DNA from: Prolixibacteraceae bacterium
GTDB lineage: Bacteria; Bacteroidota; Bacteroidia; Bacteroidales; Prolixibacteraceae
Length of the DNA: 9,634 nucleotides
NCBI GenBank assembly: GCA_017998095.1
Contig: JAGODU010000151.1
Location: forward strand, 1 to 9,634
Direction: 5' to 3'
Part shown: piece by piece, positions 1 to 4,703 of the stretch
Position numbering within the stretch: position 1 is the stretch's first letter
Layout of the letters: each line of letters opens with the position of its first letter
The notes under the pieces: generated by a model
Database searches by the model: none
Told to the model about the DNA's origin: nothing
Seen by the model: the letters and a program-made list of their open reading frames with translations, nothing else
Program-made: the position numbers and the translations under genes

Positions 1-75
1 CCCCAGAAGGATAGGACGGTAGGTATCCCCGGTGCTATAAAGGCACGATACCCAGCCGGGAGCACTGGACAATGA
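1..75 (+). CDS. Possible 3' end of an upstream gene cut by the window edge
   Basis: Reading frame 1 is open from the first base to a TGA at 73-75 and would encode a 24-residue tail containing GIPGAIKARYPAG; the other two plus frames stop almost at once. The stretch is clearly richer in G+C than the rest of the window. The next gene starts 15 bases later on the same strand, which would fit an operon. I do not recognise the peptide. The openness could be chance over so short a length, and the same bases can fold into a stem-loop, so an untranslated structured segment is an alternative. Confidence 0.3.
   Translation, partial: PQKDRTVGIPGAIKARYPAGSTGQ
22..52 (+). other. Stem-loop in the GC-rich left edge
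   Basis: GGTATC at 22-27 pairs with GATACC at 47-52, and GTGC at 32-35 pairs with GCAC at 43-46. This gives a ten-pair stem interrupted by a one-sided four-base bulge (28-31) and closed by a seven-base loop. There is no U-run after it, so it is not a typical terminator. It lies 38 bases upstream of the gene at 91 and could be a leader structure or simply part of an upstream coding region. Confidence 0.35.
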
Positions 76-90
76 TGATATGGAATAATT

Positions 91-486
91 ATGATACAAG
101 AAGTAAATAGTAGCACCAATCAATTTCCCGCAACAATAGATGAACTTGTTGATGATATGGAACGTAACCCAGACAAGTACAAACATCTGAAGTTTATTTT
201 ACATCGCAAAAAACATCGTAAGTTAGAACTGGGGCAAAAGTATTTGCTTGTTAACCAAGACCAATTTGGCGTATTCCAATTAGATATGGTTGATTACAAC
301 AAGGGATATATTCAGATGTTACTTATAGACCCTGATACTGGAATCCCTTCTGAAATCAATTTTAACATTAATAATAAACACCCTGAGACTTTCCTTATCA
401 ACTGGACAGATATTGAAGATATGGTTTATGCTGAAAGAAACCTTAATTGTGCTGATTGTGAATTACTGGAACTCGACACTGATTAA
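91..486 (+). CDS. Hypothetical protein, 131 aa, first of two related small genes
   Basis: A 131-residue soluble, acidic protein with no signal peptide or membrane segment. I do not recognise the family. After an N-terminal helix-like part (about residues 15-50, with a basic HRKKHRK patch at 38-44), the C-terminal half (about 60-112) looks like alternating beta strands with the pattern DYNKGYIQ, DPDTG, NFNINN and DIEDM. The same order of motifs occurs in the protein encoded immediately downstream, so the two are probably distant paralogues. Two cysteines at 120 and 123 form a CxxC near the C-terminus. The start is the first ATG of the frame, with a weak GGA eight bases upstream. The stop is two bases from the next start, so the two genes are very likely co-transcribed. 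Small tandem paralogues of this kind are sometimes immunity genes behind toxins, but no toxin is visible here. Confidence 0.75.
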   Translation: MIQEVNSSTNQFPATIDELVDDMERNPDKYKHLKFILHRKKHRKLELGQKYLLVNQDQFGVFQLDMVDYNKGYIQMLLIDPDTGIPSEINFNINNKHPETFLINWTDIEDMVYAERNLNCADCELLELDTD

Positions 487-488
487 CA

Positions 489-821
489 ATGGATAATAAA
501 TCATACACCAATAGTTCAGGACGAAAGGTTCTTGAGTACATTTCTTCTGATACAATTGTTCTGGACTCACCATTTATAATGACCCAAGGTAAACGACTCA
601 CCAAATCCTTGCCGTATATGAAGCTGGAGAAAAGAACCGTTGACAACGACATTGCTGCCATCAGGTTGCTGAATTTCCAAGATTATGAAGGGGTGATTTA
701 TCTTAATGTCCAAGACCTGAAAACAGGTAAATGCTATAATCTCAGTTGGAACATGGAATATAATGGTGACTGGTGGTTCTGGTGTTTAAGTGATTATGAT
801 ACGTTAATGAATTCAATATAA
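489..821 (+). CDS. Hypothetical protein, 110 aa, probable paralogue of the preceding gene
   Basis: A 110-residue protein of unknown function without membrane segments or a signal peptide. Its region 57-107 can be lined up with residues 61-111 of the preceding protein: both have a DY doublet, then G.I, then D..TG, a short strand with an Asn, a hydrophobic strand (here the aromatic DWWFW), and D...LM or D..DM at the end. This suggests shared ancestry with strong divergence. It starts two bases after the upstream stop, so it depends on the same transcript. The gene is followed by 84 bases and then a convergent gene. No function can be assigned; a role in a protein-protein interaction (for example immunity) is only a guess from size and tandem arrangement. 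Confidence 0.75.
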   Translation: MDNKSYTNSSGRKVLEYISSDTIVLDSPFIMTQGKRLTKSLPYMKLEKRTVDNDIAAIRLLNFQDYEGVIYLNVQDLKTGKCYNLSWNMEYNGDWWFWCLSDYDTLMNSI

Positions 822-905
822 AAGGAGAGGCGGAAAGCAGAATTAATTATCCAAGTCGTTTGTTCATATTGACAGGTAAGCTATTAAACCGTTTAACTAA
901 TCTCA

Positions 906-1313
906 TTAGCAACCGGAAATATCATCAACTACAATAAAATCAATAGGGAGTTTAAGTGACTCCGAAATATACCCGCCCCTATCCAACAAATCATCATCAT
1001 CATCTTCATAATACCAATGGATAATGAACTTTTTATTTTGCAGTATTACCTGAGAAATCTTCTTCAAAACGGATGCCAATATTGTTGTGCTGTAACTATT
1101 CAGATATTCAAATGCCACGATTACATAAGTTGTTTCAGCAGGATTTAGAAGGTAAGCATCCAGCCAATCATTTATTTGTTCAGGGATTCTGGTTTTATTC
1201 ACAACCATGCCCCGTCCTTTAATCTTTACCGTGCCATTTGGTTTAAGAATTACCTCTGGAGAGTTATCAGTCGGTAATATGTGTACTTCATTCAAAATCA
1301 TTTCATTAATCAA
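906..1313 (-). CDS. SiaC-family (DUF1987) regulatory phosphoprotein
   Basis: A 135-residue protein matching the SiaC/DUF1987 family. An N-terminal beta region reads LPTDNSPEVILKPNGTVKIKGR (with the characteristic SPEV and IKGR elements at about 14-34), followed by a W-L-Y segment, the phosphorylation-site region YLNSYSTTIL at 70-79, and the family signature WYYEDDDDD at 100-108. In studied members a Ser or Thr in the NS(S)ST element is phosphorylated by a SiaB-type kinase and dephosphorylated by a SiaA-type PP2C phosphatase; S75, T76 or T77 would be the equivalent here. The unphosphorylated form binds a partner such as a diguanylate cyclase. No kinase, phosphatase or cyclase gene is present in the window, so its partners lie elsewhere or were lost. 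Length is normal for the family. It faces the two small unknown genes convergently and may mark the chromosomal side of the mobile region. Confidence 0.85.
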   Translation of the reverse strand: MINEMILNEVHILPTDNSPEVILKPNGTVKIKGRGMVVNKTRIPEQINDWLDAYLLNPAETTYVIVAFEYLNSYSTTILASVLKKISQVILQNKKFIIHWYYEDDDDDLLDRGGYISESLKLPIDFIVVDDISGC

Positions 1314-1643
1314 AATATAGATTGAAATCTTGAAAAGAAGTGTCCCTGAAGTATTCTAATTACAAATATTAGAAATTCAAACCAATTGGGCAATCTAATG
1401 AATAAATAATATTTAAAGGGAACTGATAAACTGTCAAGATTTTCCAATGGCAAAAAAACCGACATTCAAACATATAATTGATTTTGGTAACGAAATTGAC
1501 ATCAAACGCTCATGTGCACAGTTGACGACAAAATATTTTTTATATCGGGAATAACGTTAAAAAATTCATTCAGCAATTCTCAGATGTTGGATTTATAATA
1601 AAATTGTGAATGATTTTTTTATGCTTAAAGATTACATCTAATC
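1314..1643. other. Gene-poor gap of 330 bases between siaC-like and recombinase genes
   Basis: No sizeable coding region is present on either strand. The only open frame worth noting is the 35-codon one at 1447-1554. The part next to the SiaC-like gene must contain its minus-strand promoter; AT-rich boxes such as TATATTTTG (minus strand, around 1311-1319) are present but do not fit the TAnnTTTG spacing exactly. No clear terminator is seen beyond the recombinase stop. Confidence 0.6.
1447..1554 (+). CDS. Short open frame, 35 aa, doubtful gene or gene remnant
   Basis: An ATG at 1447 opens a 35-residue frame beginning MAKKPTFKHIIDFGNEIDIK and ending at TAA 1552-1554. The first part has the look of a real protein start (MAKKP, then amphipathic alternation), but there is no ribosome-binding site of note and no recognisable family. 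It sits in the otherwise empty gap between a minus-strand gene and the recombinase, so it may be the stump of a gene broken when an element inserted. Chance is a serious alternative at this length. Confidence 0.2.
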   Translation: MAKKPTFKHIIDFGNEIDIKRSCAQLTTKYFLYRE

Positions 1644-2231
1644 TTAAAGATTAAGATAAACATCTCCAATTTCTTCGGCTCTAATCCCCAAGTATACTTT
1701 TGTTACTTTGATGCTTGAGTGGTTGAAAAGTTCGCCCAGTAATAGTAATGATTTTTCAGAATAGTTGTTAAGTGACCACACCCGCCTACCCAGAGTCTTC
1801 CTAAAAAGGTGAGAGGAAGTGGAATTTGCAGATATCTGAATATTATATTTTGCAACAATGGTTTTGAGCATACGGTTTACGTATTGTACATTAATTGCTT
1901 TCGTTTTAGTTTTATTAATGAATAGAAGTTCGTTGTCATCAGATATATTCATTTTCTTATATAATCTGGAAATAATTTCGATAAGTGCCGGATTCAAATG
2001 GATTTTCCTGTTTTTTTGAGTTTTTCTTTCAACCAACTCAAGAGTTTTCCGGTTCAGAACGTCATTCCAGCGTAATTTTAACAAATCAGATATTCGTAAA
2101 CCAGTATAACATCCAATAGCAATTAATAATTGAAATTTGTATTGACCATCACGTTCAAGTTTTTGTAATAGCAGTTGCATTGTATCCCACTCCAAAAATG
2201 ATGCTCTTGTAGATTGTCCTTTCAGTGCCAT
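1644..2231 (-). CDS. Tyrosine recombinase/integrase, catalytic domain only
   Basis: A 195-residue site-specific recombinase that cuts and rejoins DNA through a covalent 3'-phosphotyrosine. The full catalytic set is visible: R46 in TGLRISDLLKL, a lysine in the beta-hairpin RKTQKNRK (69-76), H141 and R144 in SSHLFRK, H171 in LFNHSS, and the nucleophile Y180 in VTKVYLGI. The usual N-terminal core-binding (SAM-like) domain, about 100 residues, is absent: only about 15 residues precede the start of the catalytic fold. It is therefore either a naturally short recombinase or a gene that lost its 5' part. The upstream DNA shows a normal-looking start region (GGAA then ATG) rather than a broken frame, favouring the first. 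It may integrate, excise or invert the neighbouring element. Three GTGATAC copies upstream could be binding sites for it or a regulator. Confidence 0.88.
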   Translation of the reverse strand: MALKGQSTRASFLEWDTMQLLLQKLERDGQYKFQLLIAIGCYTGLRISDLLKLRWNDVLNRKTLELVERKTQKNRKIHLNPALIEIISRLYKKMNISDDNELLFINKTKTKAINVQYVNRMLKTIVAKYNIQISANSTSSHLFRKTLGRRVWSLNNYSEKSLLLLGELFNHSSIKVTKVYLGIRAEEIGDVYLNL

Positions 2232-2278
2232 TGTATTTCCAATTTTAAAGTTTCAGTTTTATGATTGCCTGACTATAA

Positions 2279-2381
2279 GTGATACTCCAGTGTAATCAGG
2301 TTTTTGCAATTTATTTATATATATCTGTATATCTAATCGTTACAAAATTCGCAGGTGTATCACATATTACAAAAGTGATAC
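2279..2381. repeat. Three GTGATAC copies upstream of the recombinase gene
   Basis: GTGATAC occurs at 2279-2285 (plus) and 2375-2381 (plus), and as GTATCAC at 2357-2363. The second and third form an inverted repeat, TGTATCAC then GTGATACA (2356-2363 and 2375-2382), with an 11-base AT-rich spacer. All are within about 150 bases upstream of the recombinase start. They could be an operator for a dimeric regulator or arm-type sites for integrase or excisionase. No function is demonstrated by the sequence alone. Confidence 0.45.
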
Positions 2382-2435
2382 ATGTTATGAATGGAATTGC
2401 ATTGTATGTTTCAGATATCTTCATTAATGTTTTAG

Positions 2436-2621
2436 TTAATTTTTTAAGTATGGATAGATTTTAAATCGTTCATCTATCTGTGGTATTTCGAGTATATATG
2501 TTCGAATTGGCAAATCATGGTCATCATACTCAATTAATATCAGAAAACATTCGAAATTCTCAGCATCCGTTATAAAATACTCTTGACGAAATTTTCTTTT
2601 CTTGTTATTATTGCTGCCCAT
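2436..2621 (-). CDS. Hypothetical protein, 61 aa, divergent from XRE regulator
   Basis: A 61-residue protein starting MGSNNNKKRKFRQEYF with a strongly basic N-terminus (KKRKFR at 6-11), followed by a beta-rich, acidic C-terminal part (FLILIEYDDHDLPIRTYILE). I do not recognise a family. The chosen start is the ATG at 2621; a TTG at 2633 is also in frame but less likely. The start codon lies inside one arm of a long inverted repeat shared with the divergent XRE gene, so the two are likely controlled together. The arrangement of a small protein beside a small XRE regulator recalls toxin-antitoxin or regulator/anti-regulator pairs, but the protein has no recognisable RelE, HigB or similar features, so this remains open. 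Confidence 0.55.
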   Translation of the reverse strand: MGSNNNKKRKFRQEYFITDAENFECFLILIEYDDHDLPIRTYILEIPQIDERFKIYPYLKN

Positions 2622-2670
2622 ATGTAAGGGCAAATATAATAAAATTATTACTCACCCTACATATGGGCAG
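2614..2670. promoter_or_regulatory. Long inverted repeat covering two divergent start regions
   Basis: The left arm CTGCCCATATGTAAGGG (2614-2630) and right arm CCCTACATATGGGCAG (2655-2670) match over 16 positions with a single extra A in the left arm, separated by 24 AT-rich bases. Each arm contains CATATGGGCAG, so an ATG-GGC-AG codon series begins in each arm, reading outwards: the start of the minus gene at 2621 and an in-frame upstream ATG of the plus XRE gene at 2663. It may be a twin operator for the XRE protein in a divergent promoter, or an RNA hairpin. A T-rich run follows on the plus side, but a terminator between two divergent genes makes little sense. Confidence 0.6.
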
Positions 2671-2698
2671 TATTATTTTTTATTTTTACAAAAAAACC

Positions 2699-2953
2699 AT
2701 GAAGAAGTCAGATAAAATTTCAGTCGAGCAAAGAGAAATGATGGTAAAACTGGGCAAAAAATTAAAAGAGCTTAGGTTAGACCAAAAGAAAGGTTATAAA
2801 CCGTTGGCTGATGAAATGGGCGTGGCACGTAATACTTATTATGCTATAGAAGCAGGAATCTTGGATTGCCAATTTTCGTCACTTTACCAAATACTCCTAT
2901 ATTATAAGCGTAATCATAATATAACACTGGAAGAGCTATTCAGAGACCTGTGA
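2699..2953 (+). CDS. XRE-family helix-turn-helix regulator (first), 84 aa
   Basis: A small DNA-binding regulator of the XRE/Cro type. From the ATG at 2699 the protein is 84 residues: a first helix (REMMVKLGKKLKELR), the helix-turn-helix YKPLADEMGVARNTYYAIEAG at roughly 45-65, and a closing helix ending ITLEELFRDL. It has no extra sensor or toxin domain. An upstream in-frame ATG at 2663 would add MGSIIFYFYKKT, an unlikely leader, so the second ATG was chosen; neither has a clear ribosome-binding site. It diverges from the small gene at 2436-2621 across a long inverted repeat, which is its probable operator. Its C-terminal LEELFRDL resembles the LSEFFQSI of the next XRE protein, so they may be distant relatives. 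Confidence 0.82.
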   Translation: MKKSDKISVEQREMMVKLGKKLKELRLDQKKGYKPLADEMGVARNTYYAIEAGILDCQFSSLYQILLYYKRNHNITLEELFRDL

Positions 2954-2977
2954 ATTTTCGGATTTCAGCGAAAAATT
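2953..2977 (+). terminator. Weak stem-loop just after the first XRE gene
   Basis: AATTTTCG at 2953-2960 pairs with CGAAAAATT at 2969-2977 (one extra A) around an eight-base loop, immediately at the stop codon. It is AT-rich and lacks a proper U-tract, so it would be a weak terminator at best, but its position at the gene end fits a 3' structure. Confidence 0.3.
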
Positions 2978-3082
2978 GTCAAATATTAATCGAACACATT
3001 ATTGTCGGGACTACACTCTCCTGTTTAAAGCAGTGAATATCAAATAAATCTTATTGCGAATTATCCCGTATTAAACGATTAA

Positions 3083-3115
3083 TTGAATTTTATTGGTATC
3101 AAAAAGGTATGTTTC
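3083..3115 (+). promoter_or_regulatory. Possible Bacteroidota-type promoter for the second XRE operon
   Basis: TATGTTTC at 3108-3115 matches seven of eight positions of a TAnnTTTG -7 element, with a TTG at 3083-3085, 22 bases upstream, as a possible -33 element. It lies 72 bases ahead of the regulator's ATG and would drive the regulator, methyltransferase and nuclease genes. The match is imperfect and the spacing slightly long. Confidence 0.28.
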
Positions 3116-3187
3116 CGTACCCATAAGTACATTATTGGAATTTTATCGTCCATCAAAATCAACACTGCGCTGTATTTATGGGAAACC

Positions 3188-3439
3188 ATGTTTATGCACA
3201 AACAACAGATACCAGAATATCAGGAAAAGATAATTGAGAATATCCGTCTCGTAATAAAAAATTACCGTATGAATGAAGGATTGACACAATCCAAATTCAG
3301 TAAACTTGCAGGTAAGCATGTCAATTCGCTTCAAAGATTCGAAAGAGGTAGCTTGAAAAACATTAAATTATTAACCCTGCTTAACTTCGTTGATGCTACT
3401 TCTATGACCTTATCAGAGTTCTTTCAATCCATCGAGTAG
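3188..3439 (+). CDS. XRE-family helix-turn-helix regulator (second), 83 aa, upstream of methyltransferase
   Basis: From the ATG at 3188 the protein is 83 residues (a second ATG at 3194 is two codons inside). The HTH is LTQSKFSKLAGKHVNSLQRFERG, a slightly unusual XRE motif, then LLNFVDATSMTLSEFF, the family's usual closing helices. An in-frame TTG at 3083 would add 35 residues that do not look like protein and was rejected. It lies 85 bases ahead of the methyltransferase start, on the same strand with no terminator between, so it probably heads the operon. Small regulators in this position in restriction-modification loci often act as controller proteins that delay the nuclease relative to the methyltransferase. 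That role is inferred from position, not seen. Confidence 0.8.
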   Translation: MFMHKQQIPEYQEKIIENIRLVIKNYRMNEGLTQSKFSKLAGKHVNSLQRFERGSLKNIKLLTLLNFVDATSMTLSEFFQSIE

Positions 3440-3524
3440 ACAATTGGTTCATAAAAAACTATTATTGTTTCTTGGGATACAATTCTTATTTAATAAATTT
3501 CGACCAATACTAAGATTTGCTTTT

Positions 3525-4703
3525 ATGGAATCAGGACGCATCCAGAATCTAAGCACAGATTATAACTATTCCACAGTCCCCACCAAAATATTGAATGACA
3601 ATAAATTGTCGGCAACAGCAAAGGGTATCTTGGCATTTCTCTTGTCCCTGCCATCAAATCACAATATCAATAAAAAGGATTTGCCAAAATACTTTAAAGA
3701 GGGATATTATGCATTAAATAAGGCATTTGAAGAACTTGTTAAACACAGGATTATCCACAAAATTGAAGTGCGGGATAAGTTAGGACACTTCAAAGGTTAT
3801 GAATATGTGGTTCATGAGTTCCCCAAAAAAAGGTTCGGAGACCAGAAAAAGGTATTACCGAGTCGTAATTATCGCAAATCGGAGATTCAAAACCCGGATG
3901 ATGTTTTAATCAATCGAATCTTCAATGAAGACTGTCTGATGACGATGAGTAAGATGCCGGATAATTATGTTGATTTGGTACTTACCTCTCCCCCATATGA
4001 CCATTTACGGTATTATAATGGCAATAATAAGTTCGAATTTGAAAAAATCGCTGTTGAACTTACCCGAATTATTAAGAATGGTGGTGTAATCGTTTGGATT
4101 GTTGGCGATGGAATGTACAAAGGCAGCGAAACTGGTACATCCTTTAAGCAGGCTTTGTTTTTCAAAGAGTATTGTGGACTAAGGCTACATGATACGATGA
4201 TTTTTGAAAAGAATACGACAACATATCCTGCAAAGCCTGATGGCATACGGTACACCCAGTGTTTTGAGTACATGTTTGTTTTCAGCAAGGGCAAACCAAA
4301 AACGGTAAATCTTATTTCTGATAAGAAGAACAGATGGTCAGGGACAACAAATTTCGGACAAAAGACCGACAGAAATGAAAATGATATGCTTATCCCTGTA
4401 AGAAAATTCAAGTCGATTCCAGAATATTCACCCCGAACAAATATTTGGAGATATGTTACGGGGAATGGATACTCCACCGAGGACAAGTTCGCCCATCAAC
4501 ACCCAGCCATTTTCCCCGAAAAAATGGCTGAAGAGCACATTATTACATGGACTAATGAAGGGGATGATATTGTTTATGACCCGTTTACAGGGTCTGGCAC
4601 TACTTTAAAAATAGCTAAGGAACTTAACAGGCAATTCATTGGTTGTGAGATTGTCAAAGAGTATTTTGAATTGATAAATAAACGTTTAAGAATTTTGTCA
4701 TAG
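3525..4703 (+). CDS. Beta-class DNA methyltransferase with N-terminal winged-helix domain
   Basis: A 392-residue SAM-dependent DNA amino-methyltransferase. The order of motifs is beta class: the catalytic TSPPY (154-158) comes first and the SAM-binding DPFTGSGTT (352-360) near the C-terminus, with HPAIFPEKM (326-334) shortly before it. SPPY is more typical of N4-cytosine enzymes, but N6-adenine cannot be excluded. Before the catalytic part, residues 14-100 form a separate winged-helix module (YSTVPTKIL, LSATAKGILAFLLSL, then a helix pair and a beta hairpin) resembling the HTH_36-type domain of replication proteins; the replication protein at 6661-7926 carries the same module. The start is the ATG at 3525; an in-frame TTG at 3444 would add 27 hydrophobic residues and is unlikely. 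Its stop overlaps the nuclease start by one base. No classical restriction endonuclease lies beside it. The winged helix may direct it to specific DNA or let it repress its own promoter. Confidence 0.9.
   Translation: MESGRIQNLSTDYNYSTVPTKILNDNKLSATAKGILAFLLSLPSNHNINKKDLPKYFKEGYYALNKAFEELVKHRIIHKIEVRDKLGHFKGYEYVVHEFPKKRFGDQKKVLPSRNYRKSEIQNPDDVLINRIFNEDCLMTMSKMPDNYVDLVLTSPPYDHLRYYNGNNKFEFEKIAVELTRIIKNGGVIVWIVGDGMYKGSETGTSFKQALFFKEYCGLRLHDTMIFEKNTTTYPAKPDGIRYTQCFEYMFVFSKGKPKTVNLISDKKNRWSGTTNFGQKTDRNENDMLIPVRKFKSIPEYSPRTNIWRYVTGNGYSTEDKFAHQHPAIFPEKMAEEHIITWTNEGDDIVYDPFTGSGTTLKIAKELNRQFIGCEIVKEYFELINKRLRILS

Noticed and set aside
884..896. Palindrome TTAAACCGTTTAA between the convergent genes
   Set aside because: Short and AT-rich with no U-tract; too little to call a terminator or operator.
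2279..2464. Open frame of 61 residues on the plus strand, hydrophobic
   Set aside because: It starts with GTG without a ribosome-binding site, contains the GTGATAC repeats and runs into the convergent 61-residue gene; its hydrophobicity follows from AT-rich DNA.
2436..2953. Toxin-antitoxin pair
   Set aside because: The XRE gene fits an antitoxin, but the 61-residue protein shows no known toxin motif and the genes are divergent rather than in one operon, so the call is not supported.
3444..3524. Upstream TTG start for the methyltransferase, adding 27 residues
   Set aside because: The extra residues are hydrophobic and unlike the winged-helix domain start; the ATG at 3525 fits the domain better.
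4013..4486. Open frame of 157 residues antisense to the methyltransferase
   Set aside because: The plus-strand methyltransferase motifs span this region, and the antisense peptide has no recognisable features.
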